A stretch of DNA of 64,000 nucleotides from Heterohyrax brucei (Eukaryota; Chordata; Mammalia; Hyracoidea; Procaviidae), in NCBI GenBank assembly GCA_028571685.1, contig CM053164.1:34584501-34648500 (forward strand), in the 5' to 3' direction. The position numbers and the translations under genes are program-made. Below the pieces are notes generated by a model that saw only the letters and a list, made by a program, of their open reading frames with translations, searched no databases and was not told the DNA's origin. Every line of letters begins with the position of its first letter. Within the stretch, counting starts at the first letter, position 1. Positions 46,109 through 58,187 of this stretch are shown here, piece by piece.

Positions 46109-46379
46109 CCAAAAATAATGTCTTTACCATCTAAAGCATATAAATTAAAGATTTTTTAAAAATCTTATGCAATAGATAGGAACAACAACATATGAATAAA
46201 TTTTACAACTTAGAGGAATGGGTAATCTGGAAAAGCATAAATTACCAAAACTGAATTAAGAAGGAAAAAAAAACCATAAATTTTTCCTAAAGCAATAATT
46301 CTTTAGGGAATTGAATTAGTAGTTTTTTTTTTTTTTAAAAAAAAAGCCATCCCCTTTATTCCTGCATAAGTCACTAGTT

Positions 46380-46865
46380 CCATCCCTTCAATAAGTCATT
46401 CAGTCAGCAAACATCTATTGAGGCCTTCCTGTGTATCAGACACTGTTCTAGGCACTCAGACTCACCAGTGAACAAAACAAAAGAACAACAAAATTATTGA
46501 CTTTATAGAGTTGAAATTCATGTGATAGTAGACAACAATAAAAGTAATAAGTAAATTAGAATGTATATTAGACCTGATTAGACTATTGGAAAAGACCAAA
46601 CATGGTAAGGGGGGTAGAAGTGCTCGGGGTGGGGACTGGTAGGTGGGGAGTGATCATTCTGACATTTTAAATTGAAAAGACAAGTTCAAGATGGGGAGAT
46701 ACAGCTGATACTGGGGAAAGAATATTCCAGTCAGAGAACAGAGCCACATCAGAGCCCCAGTGCTAACATATTACAAGTCTAGCAAGGAATGCCAGTGAGA
46801 CTAGAATAGAGGGAGCAGAGGGGGTTGAAGGAAGAAGCTGAGGTCAGAGCCACAAAAGAATTTTA
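46380..46865 (-). repeat. L2 LINE 3' end
   Basis: CAAACATCTATTGAGGCCTTCCTGTGTATCAGACACTGTTCTAGGC is the reverse complement of the L2 3' end. The L2-like body continues (ggaatgccagtgagactagaatagagg...). Confidence 0.7.
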
Positions 46866-47215
46866 CCAGTAAATTTTTTCTAAGCCTCAATAAAGAGACA
46901 ATCCTTCAAACCAGTTTCAAAGAACAGCAAAAGAGGTAACAAAAAAAAAAAATACCAACTTCTTTTATGAAACTGATTTAATCTTGACACCAAAATTAGA
47001 TAAGTAGAGAACTAGATAATTATAGACCAATCATACTTATGAACATAGATGGAAAAATTCTAATACAACATCAGCAAATCACATCTGGCGATGTGTCTAG
47101 ATTTATTCATGCCCAAGAAAGGATTTCTTAAAAATGTAAGGCTGGTAAAATTATCAGAAAATATTATCAGTACAACATATTAATAAATTAAAGAAGTATA
47201 ATCGTTTTAAGGGAC
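46866..47215 (+). mobile_element. Old L1 ORF2 fragment
   Basis: The text 'caacttcttttatgaaactgatttaatcttgacaccaaaatt...gatgtgtctagatttattcatgcc' is polymerase-region L1 ORF2 (counterpart of 11960-12150). Confidence 0.65.
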
Positions 47216-48289
47216 TATACAAGGTGGCAAAGATAGAAGGCAGGTAAGTAACTCAACAACAAGGACTTCCCTACACAAGGGCTAGAATGGCTACTGCCCC
47301 ACTGAGTGACCAAATGGACCGCAGCAGTGAGGAATATGCCTGCAGGGAATAGCCGGAATCAAGGAACAGGCTGTTTACATGTCACTTTGCCTTCATGAAA
47401 GAGGAAAATGGTCATTTGCCTTCATTCACTGCAGCACAATTTTAGGATTTGCTTACCTTACCATATATCTGCTTTCCTGCCCATCATTTCTCCCCATAAT
47501 GTCAAGTGGGATCATGCTTAACATCACTTGGATACATGGTACCCTGCCTCAGGGTTCTTTCCTTCTAGCTTCTGAGAGGGCTGGCTGCTGTTGGCTCACA
47601 GCTGAACTTCTTTCTGAGAATTGCTCTCAGCTGAAGACTTGCCCAAGTTTATATCACTTCCAGGGAGTAGTCTAAATTCAATGACTTGGTTGATACAGCG
47701 GCTTAAAGGCCCAGCCCCCTTGTCTTAATGTAGCAACATTCCAACTCCAGGGCTCTCTAAAGAATTAGCTGAGGTCACTGCTGAAACTATGAATTTCTCC
47801 TTATGCCTAATGCTGCTCCCTCATTCTCCTACAAGCGTTGTTCTGGAGAGCAAGCTGCAATAAACCATGGTTATAGTTTTCTGCTGTTCATCTGAAATAT
47901 TTTGATATATGCAAATGTTAAAAAGGAAACAACAGCTGCTTCTGAAATGTCCTCAGATTGCTAGCAAATTCATTTTGTGATTAACATTAGAGAACTTTTA
48001 TTAATCTAACAAAACAATGGAATTGTGAATTCGTATGTACTCATCTGTATATGACAATTTCCTGTTAAAAACTTACGAAAGTAACTTTCTCTTTTCAGAT
48101 GTCAGTTTTGCAATCCACCAAATGGTGGAAAAGAGGCTTTAGCCTGAACATTTATATGCAGGTTGAATGGTCCGGGGGAACATCTGCATGTGGGGTTTTA
48201 GATACAAACAATGTCCACCTAGGGTTCTTAAACTCAGCTTTGTAAATAGATAAGGATTTGTTTAAAATGAAAAACTCATTTTATTTAAA
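47216..48289. other. Probable unclassified old repeat, no gene
   Basis: The part at 47350-47880 has the look of an old LTR or DNA-transposon copy. The plus frame at 47379-47675 has no domain, no splice context and no homology I recognise. The remainder appears unique. Confidence 0.35.
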
Positions 48290-48859
48290 ATGAGTCAAGA
48301 TGGTGGCATAGCCATGTGACCCTGCTGAACCCTCTAAAAGCAAAGATCAGCTGAATCAATTAAACCAACAAAAGTGGGCACCTGAACACCTATGAGAACA
48401 GACTGGGTGACAAGAAGCACTGTGGCTCCAGACAAAGAGATCCTATGCATGGAAGGTAAAGGGGGCACAGTAAAACTTCCCAACCAAAACAAATAGACCA
48501 CGCAGGACTGAGAGATGCTGTCAGGTCTGGAGCAAAGGTGATCCACACCTGCCTAAAGAAGGCAGCTTAGAGCAGAAGGCTTCTGCATAGGTCAGAGGGG
48601 CTTTGAAACCAGTCTGGTAATCAGATGGCATTTGGACCCAGTGACCCTGCAGCCCATAGAGTGGTCCAGGGCAAGGAAGCATAGGTTCTACAGTTCTGGG
48701 AGGAAGCAAAGTGGTAATTATGTGAGTGTCTGGGCAGTGGCATGAGTGCACATGCAACTTGAAAACAGGGATGATTTTAGAAACATGCACAAATTTGGGG
48801 AAGCAGTGACAGTGATGCGGAGGAGTGTGCAACCTGGGAGTAGTTGCAAAGCCACACAT

Positions 48860-49260
48860 GATCCCTCCTCATCTATGAGCCAAGGCTGCAACTGAGGCTC
48901 CATGGGTAACCAGCCCAGCCCGGAGGCAGTGACAAAGAGGGTGCACATGACCCAGGAGCTAAAGTTAAGGGACACATGACCCCTCCCCTGTCTGAGAGCA
49001 GCAGCTGAAGCTCCATGTGTACCTTCCCAGCCCGGAGGTACCAGAGACAGCAGCACAGAGTTGAGGAAGAAGGCATGTGTACAACACCTCCCCTGCCTGA
49101 CAGCCACTGCTGAGGCTCCTCTGGCCACCTGCCCAACCTAAAGGCAGTGGTGCCTGTGGTAAAGGGACCCTCAGTGGTGAAGTGGTGTGTGACCCCTCCC
49201 CTGCCTGAGAGCCATGGCAGAGGCCCCTCAAGGAACCTGTCCAACAGAGGCAGATACACT
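48860..49260 (+). repeat. Tandem monomers in the L1 5' UTR
   Basis: Four imperfect copies of a unit beginning gacccctcccctgcctgagagcc start at about 48860, 48978, 49084 and 49191, spacing 106 to 118 bases. Each continues with ...GGCTCC....CCAGCCC(G)GAGGCAGTG. Tandem 5' UTR monomers that carry promoter activity are known for mouse L1; a similar role here is inference. Confidence 0.65.
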
Positions 49261-50363
49261 GGTGCTTGTATCCTGCCTGCCATGAAGGTGGCTGTGAAAG
49301 CATGGTGGCTACACAAGCAACATCCCTCACCCAGAGGTAGAAGCAGCAGTGGTGCTGCTGAAAGCAGGCATGACACATGAGCTGTGGCAGCAGTGACAAC
49401 TAATCTGACCTGCACACTCATAGACTGTGGCAGTAGGGATGCAGTGCAGGACAGTAAGATCAAAGAATAGAAAATAATCAGGGAGAAAGAGAAATTACAG
49501 CCCAGTCCCAAAAGACAGATACTGGACAGTCAACCAAACAATTAAGTCTTCCAAAAACTGCAGCAACTTTCTGATGGCTCAGAGACAATAATCAATTTTT
49601 CAACATCTAAAGAAGCACACTACAACGGCTTCTGAAAATTCCCAAAATGAAGTATCAACTGATTTTCCAGATGAAGAGAAAGTCCTGCAACTACCAGAGG
49701 CAGAATACAAAAGACTGATACATAGAGCTGTACAAGCTATCAGGAGAGAAATCAGACAAAACACAGCATAGCATACTGCAAAATTAAATAATCTGCAAGA
49801 GACGCTTGAACAGAAAAGCTCTGAAATTCATCAGACTAACAACAGAATCACCAAGCTTGATAACTCAATAGAAGGTCAAAGGAGCAGGATCAAAGGTATG
49901 GAATGCAGAATGAGTGAGACTGAAGACACAGTAAACAACACCAGCATACGAAAGGAAAAATCACATAAAAGACTCAATAAAAGTGAAGAGTTACTAAAGA
50001 TGATATGGGACTCTATCAAGAAGAATAATAATTGAGCATTTGGAGTACCAAAGCAAGGCAGGATACCTGAAAATACAGAGAGAATTGTTGATGAATTGTT
50101 AACAGAAAAATTATCTAGCATCATGAAAGATGAGGAGGTCTCCATTCAGGATGCTCATTAAACCTCACTAAAGATAGATCCCAAAAGAACTACATCAAGG
50201 TGCATAATGATCAAGATCAATAAAACTGGAGACAAGGAGTGACAACTCAAGGCACCCAGACTTAAAAAAAATAAATAAATAACTTACGAAGAAAAATTAT
50301 TAAGATTAAGCTCAGACTACTCAGCTGAAACCATGCTAATCAGAAGGCAGTGGGATATCATAT

Positions 50364-50391
50364 GCCAAGCCAAGTGCCGTCGAGTCGGATC
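50364..50391 (-). repeat. 28-bp AfroSINE-tail micro-insertion
   Basis: GCCAAGCCAAGTGCCGTCGA followed by GTCGGATC, again the reverse complement of the AfroSINE tail, sits inside L1 ORF1-ORF2 sequence. It is flanked by CATAT at 50359-50363 and 50392-50396. It is the second such event in the window. Confidence 0.7.
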
Positions 50392-51149
50392 CATATATGA
50401 AATCTTAAAAGAAAAAACTGCCAACTGAGAATTATATATCCTGCAAAATGGTCTCTCAGATATGAAGATGAAATCAAAACTTTCATAAACAGAAATTTAC
50501 ACTTGTAAAAACCAAACCAAAACTGCAATAAACATTAAAGGTAGTCCTTCAGTTAAAAAATCAGTAACATCAGATGCACACTTAAACATTCAACACTCAA
50601 CAGAGCATCTAGATACTATCAGGATGGAAAAAAGTATATCAGGCTAATAACATTCAAAAAAGAGCAAGAGTGGCAATATTAACCTCTGACAAAACAGACT
50701 TTAAGTTAAATCCACCATATGGAATAAGGAGGGACACTACACAGTGGTTAAAGGCTCAGTACAGCAGGAGGACATAACCATACTGAATATCTGTGTACCC
50801 AATTACAAGGCTCCAAAACATATAAAAAATACATTATTCACACTGAAAACAGAAATATACAGTCCCACAATAACAGCAGGAGACTTCAACACACCACCCT
50901 TATTCAAGGACAGGACAGCTCAAAGAAAGCTTAGTAAACACACAGAAGATCTAGAGGCCACAGTCCGCAAACTTGACCTCACAGATGTATTCAGAGCACT
51001 TCATCTGAGAGCAGTCAAATATACTTTCTTTTCCAATACACGTGGAACACACTGCAGAATTGACCATGTATTAGGCCACAGAACAATCTTCAATAAAATT
51101 CAAAACAATACAAAGGGAATTCACAATTCAAAATAATACTAAGGGAGTT

Positions 51150-51485
51150 TTCCTGGAGTGCAGCTTTCACCACCTTTCATCTTTTTATCCTATGGAAGAT
51201 AAAAAGAGAGGGAAGCAAGCAGAGAATTGAGATCTCTCACCATCAAGAAAACAGCACTGGGAGTAGAGCTTGTCCTTCAGACCTGAGGTTCCTGTGCCAA
51301 GATGCTCTCCAATTAAAGACTTATACAACACAAGGACTTTCCTCCAGTGCCAACAGAGTGAAACCCTTCCCCTGAAGTGGACACTCTGAATTCAGACTTG
51401 TAGCCTAAGGGACTGTGTAAGAATAAACTTTCCTTTGTTAAAGTCATCCACTTCGTGGTTATTTCTGTTAGAACGAACCCAAAAT
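51150..51485 (+). mobile_element. MaLR-like solo LTR, 5'-truncated
   Basis: The text 'gtgcagctttcaccacctttcatc...gagatctctcaccatcaagaaaacagcactggg...ttaaagtcatccacttcgtgg' is the same family as 45600. A short direct repeat (TTCAAAATAATAC) lies on both sides of the interruption. Confidence 0.65.
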
Positions 51486-51721
51486 AATATAAAATAATTC
51501 AAAATAATACAAAGCATCTTCTCAGACCATAAAGCCCCCAAACTAGAAATCAATAACAGAAAAAAGATGCAACTAAAATCAAAACCATGAAAACTGAATA
51601 ATATTTTGCTCAAGAACTACTGGGTAATAGAAGAAATCAAGAATGCAATAAAGAATTTCACAGAATCAAATAAAAATGAAAACATGTCCTAGCAAAATCT
51701 ATGTGACACAGCAAAAGCAAT

Positions 51722-52105
51722 TGATAGTTCAACAGCCTTGGGGGGGTGGTCCCCTGGGAGCATGGTGCCTAGACCTTCTGCTGTCCCTGACCAGAAAACC
51801 TTACTGAGGTCACCTCTTTTGACAGGAATGAACTGGACTTGGAGAGAAAATGTGACCATACGGTGTGTGTACTTTATGGTTCTATGTATCTATAGGGTAG
51901 TGTTCTACTGGCCTCTTAGTAGAAGGGAGTGAAAAGTGTGCAGAGGAGAGGACAGGAGATTGTTAAGGGGATATGCCATATATAGAACCGAAAGGAGTGT
52001 GCTGTCACTGGGCAAGTAGAGCAGAAGGTGCTGCAGATAGGTGGGCATGCAAATTTAAATTGGGTTGTATACTTTCACTCAATCACAATAATAAAAAGAA
52101 AAAAA
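51722..52105 (+). mobile_element. L1 3' UTR fragment
   Basis: GGTCCCCTGGGAGCATGGTGCC to the A-rich tail after TGGGCATGCAAATTTAAATTGG, matching the 3' UTR at 42000-42310. No clean target duplication is seen, so it may be the end of the L1 at 48290 after an internal deletion. Confidence 0.7.
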
Positions 52106-52234
52106 AGAATAGAAATCAAATAACAACCTCAAAAAGCTTTAATGTAAATAGCCAAATTAGTTATATTCTTTCTATTCTGAAGTTATTCATAATGTAGTGG
52201 AAGGAAGATTAACGCTAAATGGCTTCATACAATT

Positions 52235-52345
52235 TTCAGCGTGTTCTCTTAGAAGCAGACAGCCAGGCTTCTTTTCTGAGGCATCTCTGAATGTGTTCAA
52301 ACTGTCAACTTTTTGGATAGTAATTATGACCCAGGGACCTATGTA
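52235..52345 (-). repeat. AfroSINE head fragment
   Basis: Degraded reverse complement (..aaactgtcaactttttggatagtaattatgacccagggacc). Confidence 0.5.
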
Positions 52346-52474
52346 TACTGAGGACCACAGGGCTACTGTAAAATGACAGGTGTGATAAAGAATGTAAACA
52401 CTTGTAATATACAACAAAAATAGTTCTCATCTATTGCTTGGTCATTATTTACAAAGTTTTGTATAAGAACATCG

Positions 52475-53000
52475 TTTTAGTAGTCTGGTGCTGCTCTAAC
52501 AGAAATACTGCAAAGTGGAGACTTTAGCAAAGGAAAGTTTATTCTTCCAAAGTCAGGTAGGCTACAATTCTGAGTTCAGGGTGTCTGCTCCAGGGGAAGG
52601 CTTTCCCTCTGGTGTCTCTGGAAGAAAGTCCTTGTGTTGCATGAGTCTTTAATCGGACAGCATCTTGGCGCAGGAACCTCAGGTCTGAAAGACAAGCTCT
52701 ATTCCCAGTGCTGTTTTCTTGATGGTGTGAGATCCCAATTCTCTGCTTGCTTCTTTCTCTTTTTGTCTCCCATAGGATGAAAGGATAAAAGGTGGTGCAA
52801 GCTGCACTTCAGGGACATTCCCTTAGCAAGGGTGTTGCAGTTGCACCCTAATACTCTTTTAACATAATCATCCTATCTCTTAGCCCCAGACAGAGATTAG
52901 GATGCATAGCATAGAGAAATCACAAAATATTGGGAATGATGGCCCAGCCATATGGCTACATACATTTTGATTGGGACACAGTTCAATCCATGACAAACAT
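52475..53000 (-). mobile_element. MaLR-like LTR, minus strand
   Basis: The reverse complement gives the same family as 45600 and 51150 (aaggctttccctctggtg.., ctgttttcttgatggtg...). The left end carries a reverse-complemented end motif (TAGTCTGGTGCTGCTCTAACAG). Confidence 0.65.
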
Positions 53001-53044
53001 CTTAATTTTTTTTCTTCGTGCTGTCCCTAGGAAAATGTTCTGGG

Positions 53045-53170
53045 TAAGAAAGAAAACCCATTTTACCAATAAGAAATTGAGAATTTGAATCACTTGTCTG
53101 TGTTCCCAGAACCTGGTGGTGGATACAAATCCACATCCATTTTGTCCCCAGTTGAAAGATTTCAACAAGA
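53045..53170 (+). repeat. MIR SINE
   Basis: ATTTTACCAATAAGAAATTGAG...CACTTGTCTGTGTTCCCAGAACCTGGTGGTGGATACAAATCC aligns with the MIR 3' half. Confidence 0.5.
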
Positions 53171-53735
53171 AGTTGTGTGTTTGCACAGTGTAAGACATTA
53201 TAAAAACATCAGTGGTTACTATAGAAACGTAAGTTTCTTTTGAGAGTTTCCACTTACAGCTCCTTCTTCCCTTGCTGCTTTCTTTATTTAATTATTTTTA
53301 ATCCACTTTATGCAGATAGTTCTGAGCCGTAAGAAGCCAGTGAAGGAGAGTGTGAAGCTTTGTTTTTTTGTTTCTGAGTTCACCCGTCATCAGTAATTTT
53401 GCATAGCAGTTCCCTGTGTCTCTCTTTCTTTCTCTGTTTCTTTTGTACCAAATACTGTACACTTTCCTTTCTTCCTCATTCCTAGTGGATTTTGTCTCAA
53501 TTTAAAAAACTGTGTTTTCCCACAGGATTCCCTGAAATTGCTAAAGAAATGCCAACTTTCTCTTTGTATCACTAGGAAGATAGTACTTCAAGGGAACCCA
53601 TCTCGAAGGCAAGTATCAGCAGGGCACACTGCTTTCAGATTGCAGCTGTATAGGTTTCTCATGGACACCTACATGATTTTAAAGCAAGACCAGCAGAAAG
53701 ACTGATAATCCCTCCTAAACCAAACCAGTATTAAT
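53171..53735. other. No gene or repeat recognised
   Basis: The minus strand has one good-looking acceptor (TTTCTTTAGCAATTTCAG) at about 53535, but no donor or frame that I can support. Confidence 0.35.
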
Positions 53736-56080
53736 CAAAACTTAAAAAAATATTTTATTGTGCTTTAAGTGAAAGGTTACAATCCAATCAATTCCCCGTA
53801 TATCCCCCCACTGACACACACACGGTTATGCAACTCTGGCTGCTCTCCCCACCCTGTGACAGCACACTCCTTTCCACCCTAGAACTTCACTTCTTCACTC
53901 AACCAACTCCTCTCTCCCCTTCTCCCAGCCTTCCCTCTCATCTCTGGACAGGAGCTCTAGAACAGCCTCATGTTTATGTTTAAGCCAAGAAGGACACACT
54001 ATACCAGCATCAACCTATGTCTTATATACTCCAGTCCAAACTTTGGAGTGTTGGCTTTGGTACTAGTTTGAGATCTAAGCTAGCAGAGAATCCAAGGGCC
54101 CTGTCTCAGGGGACCCTCAGGATATTGGACCATCAAGTGCAGCCTTCCAATAGAGTTCTAGATCAGCACACCCTTTTTTATCCTACTATGTGTGAGGGAC
54201 TCTACATTGTATTTCCTGTCAGGGCAGTCATTTGTGGTGGCCGGGTACCATCTAGTTCTTCTGGTCTCATGCTGATATAGTCTCTGAATCGTAGGGCCCC
54301 TTCTGTCACCCAAGTTCATATTTTCCTCGTGTTTTTAATGTTCTTCATTCTCCTCTGTGCTAGATGGATTGGGACCAACTGATGCTACTTAAATGGCAAC
54401 TTGCTGGCTTTTAAGACCCCAAACTCTATTCACCAACATGGGATGCAGAACATTTTCTTTAAAAGAAAAACCAAAAAACAAGCTTAGTTATGCCTACTGA
54501 CCTAGAATTCTCCTGGAACCATGGTATCCAGACTCCTGACCCTGCTGCTATGACCCTCCAAGTGTTGGGCTGTATTTGAGAAACCTCTTAGCTTTTGTTG
54601 TAATCCAGCAATGTTAATCTCCCTTCAACTGTGGGCTGTCACTTCCTTCACTTAACTCAAGTTCTGTCTGCTCTCTAATCTATGAATACCTCTCTTCTTG
54701 TGTCCATACTCTTATAATCATCAAAGATTACTTTCCTCTGTGCTAAAACCTTTTCTTGTGTCCATATAATAAAGGTCTCATACAATATTTGTCCTTTTAC
54801 AATTGACCAATCTCACTCAGCATAATGTCTTCCAGATGACTCCATGTTAGCAGATTTTTCCCCAGATCACTGTTGTTCTTTATCAACATATAGTATTCCA
54901 GTGAGTGAACCTGCCATAGTTTGTTGATCCATTCATCTGTTGATAGGCACCTAGATTGATTTTCATCTTTTTGCTATTGTGGACAATGCTGCAATAAACA
55001 ATGATATGAATGTATCTATTTGTGTGACAACCCTTATAAGATATAGTCCAAAAAGTGAGATTGCTTCATCATACGGTTATTTCTATTTCTAGCTTTTTAA
55101 GAAAACACTAAATCAATTTCCAAAGTGGTCATACCATTTTACATTCCTACCAGCAGTGCAGAAGAGCTCTGGTCTCTCTACAACCTCTCTAACATTTATT
55201 TATTTATTTTGTTTGTTTGTTTGTTTTATGTATTAGTGTCAGCCTTGTTGGACTGAGATGACATTTCATTGTAGTTATGACTTGGCTAATGGCTAATGAT
55301 CATGAGAGATTCCTCATGTATATTTTAGCTACCTGGATGTTTTCTTTGGTGAAGTGTCTGCTCATGTTCTTTTCCCAATTTAATTTTTTTTTGTCTTTTT
55401 CTTACTATGGTTTTGCAGTATCTTATAGATTATGGAGATTAGATGGTGATCAAATTGATACTTGCAATTTCTTTTTGCAGTCTGTAGGTAGTCTTTTTAC
55501 TCTCATGGTGAAGTCTTTGAATGAGCATAAGCATTTAAATTTTAGGCGTTCCCATTTATCTATTTTCTGTTCCTGTAACAGTACATTGTTAGTAATATTT
55601 TGTAATCTGGCTATGTCATGTATTAGGGCTTCCAGCATTGTCCCTTTATTTGTTCCATGATCTTTACTTTTCTAGATTTTATATTTAGGTCTTTGATCCA
55701 TTTTGATTTAGTTTTTGTGCATGGTGAGATATGGGTCTTGTTTCATTTTTTTTGCAGATGGATATCCAGTTTTTCCAGCACTGTTTGTTAAACAGACCAC
55801 TTGTTCCCCAGTTCAAAGACTCTAGAACTTTGTCAAATGTCAGTTGCTTATAAGAGGATAGTGTTGTATCTGTATTCTCTATTCTGTTCCATTGGTCTAC
55901 ATATCTGTCTTTGTACCAGTACCAAACTGTTTTGACTACCATAGCCATGCAATAAGTTCTAGTCAGGTAGTATAAGGCCTCCTATTTTGTTCTTCTTCTT
56001 CGGTAACCCTTATCCAGCATTTCTTCCCTCTCCATATGAAGATGGTGATTTGTTCCTTCATCTCATTAAAAAAGACATCA
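53736..56080 (-). mobile_element. L1, 3' part (3' UTR and ORF2 C-terminus)
   Basis: Reading minus, the ORF2 C-terminal pieces come first: 55685-55948 encodes VVKTVWYWYKDRYVDQWNRI, and 55450-55638 lies beyond it. The 3' UTR of the second L1 subtype follows to the 3' end at 53736. The break at 56080 is followed at once by an L1 5' end in the opposite orientation, the layout left by twin priming. Confidence 0.82.
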
Positions 56081-56081
56081 G

Positions 56082-56994
56082 GAGGCAGGGCTAACATGGT
56101 GAAGCAGCCATATATATATATATTTTTCCTGATCTCTCTAACAACAAAGAGCCAGCAAAACACCTGAACAAATTATATGGGACATTCTAGGAATCCTGAA
56201 TATCAGGTAGGAAGCTGATAGATCAAACTGAGTAATAGGAAGGGAAGAGTAGGTCCTGAAGCAACCACTTTGACCAAAATTAAATCTGAAACCTGCAGAG
56301 AGAGACACTTCTGCCAGTCACAAGGAGCTGTGTTACAGCAGCAAGCAGCTGAACAGAGCAGCAACACTGTGAATGGAGTGCATCGTTCTTAGTAGGGAAG
56401 CTTAACTTCAGGCACTGTGCCTACAGAACCATGAAGCTTCACCTGAGTGTCTTAAGCTAAGTGCATGTGAACTCTTGTGAGTTTGAACCTTTCTTACATG
56501 ATGATATCTCTCCCTTTCCCTAGTACTTCCACCTCCCACCTCTGCTCTACACCAGGTGCAAAACTCTGATGCACTACCTTGGCTAGAAGTAGGACATCTT
56601 GTATGCATGCCCTGCTCACAGGTCTAATCATCTGGCAACAGGGCATTGAAATTTGTAAGCTTCTAATAACCCAACTAACTCACATAGCTAGACTATTTGG
56701 ACACTCAAAAATGGAATATTTTATGTGTATATGTATGTGTGTGCATATATATATATATATGTAAGTTAGAATACAAAAACTGAACAAGTACATTGCAACA
56801 AATTTCTGGTGGCTCAGAGGCAACAAGCAGTTTCTAATCATTTAAAGAAGCAGATCACAGTGGCTTCAGAAAAATCCCAAAACAAAGAATCAAAAAATTA
56901 CTCAGAAAAAGACTTTCTGCAGTTGTCGGGGGTAGAATACAAAGGTATAATGTTTAGAGCTCTTCAAGACATCAGGAAGGAGATTAACATATTT
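56082..56994 (+). mobile_element. L1 5' part (inverted relative to 53736-56080)
   Basis: Starts GGAGGCAGGGCTAACATGG, an L1 5' end, and runs through the 5' UTR into ORF1-like sequence (to about 56994). Adjacent to a 3' L1 part in opposite orientation, it fits a 5' inversion in which the inverted arm reached the RNA 5' end. A (TA)n/(TG)n stretch lies near 56725-56763. Confidence 0.72.
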
Positions 56995-58187
56995 GACGAT
57001 TCTCTCTGTACTTCCTGTTATCAATCCTGTTATGGTACTCCAATTATTTGTAAATTATTCCTCTTGATAGAATCCCACATAACTCTTGATAATTCTTCTT
57101 TTCTAAGATTCTGTTTTCTTATTTTTCCTCATATACACTGATGTTAGTTGCTTTACCTTTGGTCTCACTAATTCTACATTCTATTGCCTCAATACTGCTC
57201 CTTTGACTTTCTATTGGATTGTTTAGTTCTATAATTTATTTTTCCATAATCTGCTTAGTTTCAGAGATTTGTTGCTGGAGTATTTATTGCTGCCTGTTTC
57301 ATTTTTCATTATCCTTTGGTGCACTTTGCCTAATCCCCTTCCTGATGTCTTGAAGGGGAATGGGAGTTTTCCAAAGCTGTTGTGATCTGCTTCTTTAAAT
57401 GATTGGAAATTGACTGTAGTCTCTGAGTCACGAGACAGCTGTAACTTTTTATGCTTCATTATTGTCATGTAACGTGTGTGTGTCTGCATATTTTTTTAAT
57501 TTAGTTTTTGAGTGTCCAGGTAGTCTATTCATTCGAGCTAGTTTGAATGTTAGAGTCTTAGAAACTCTACAGCCTTTCACCAGGTGGTTAGAACTGTGAG
57601 TGTGCTGAGAACGGTAGAGGGACTTTCTGGCTCAGAGAAGTTAGCAGACTTTCCTCCCTCTCCCCCTTTTGTTTCCCTCTCCAACTCCAGGGCCTGCATG
57701 TAAATTGCTCCACTTCTGGCTCAGGTAAAGCATCAGAGTTTAGCATCCAGTGCAGAGCAGAGACAGGAGGAGGACCTGCTGGGGAAAGGGAGAGAAATAA
57801 GTGAATGTGAATGATTTAAATATGAAAAAGTTCTCAAGCACTTAGCTTATGATGTTCAAGTGACAGTCCTCTGTGGTCCTGCAGATTTAGCCACCCAAAG
57901 CTCAGCTTCACCACTGAGAAAGATTCTCTCTGCTCACTGTGCCACTGTTCTTTTTACCTCTTACAGCCACACCACAGCCCTGCTTGGCTGGCAGAAGCAG
58001 GTCCCTTTGCAGGGTGTGAATTTATTTTGATGTAGTGTCACCCAATCTGATCTCTCAGCTTTACCTCTTATATTCAGGGCTCCTGGAATTGCCTATATAA
58101 TCCATTCAGTTGTTTTTCTGGTTCTTTATTGTTAGAGGGATCACAGGATAGATGTGACACTCTGCCACCTTAGCCCCATCTCCCAAT
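56995..58187 (-). mobile_element. Second L1 5' part, convergent with its neighbour
   Basis: Minus-strand L1 whose 5' end (GGGAGATGGGGCTAAGGTGGC) is at 58187. Its first 120 bases match the start of 56082-56994 (..CTCTAACAA..AAAGA.CCAG.AAAAC..CTGAA). It stops in ORF1 where the plus-strand arm stops, so the two form a large imperfect inverted repeat. Confidence 0.7.

Larger units (their letters stand above)
48290..51721 (+). mobile_element. L1 with monomer-type 5' UTR, interrupted by a MaLR-like LTR
   Basis: The 5' end at 48290 (AGTCAAGATGGTGGCATAG) is followed by a GC-rich 5' UTR with tandem units (48860-49260) and an ORF1-like region at 49560-50515. ORF2 endonuclease follows (50744-51136, encoding TILNICVPNYKAPKH and AGDFNTPPLF). 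A MaLR-like LTR interrupts at 51150-51485, then L1 text resumes to about 51721. It is cut off before the polymerase. Confidence 0.75.

Noticed and set aside
47379-47675. 98-codon plus-strand frame with hydrophobic stretches
   Set aside because: The sequence looks like an old interspersed repeat; no splice signals or domain.
48873-49511. 212-codon open frame on minus, the longest antisense frame outside L1 ORF2
   Set aside because: It lies across the tandem GC-richer monomers of an L1 5' UTR, so openness follows from repetition and composition.
53390-53572. 60-codon minus frame beginning beside a good acceptor
   Set aside because: No plausible donor follows and the basic, low-complexity peptide is what A-rich DNA gives by chance.
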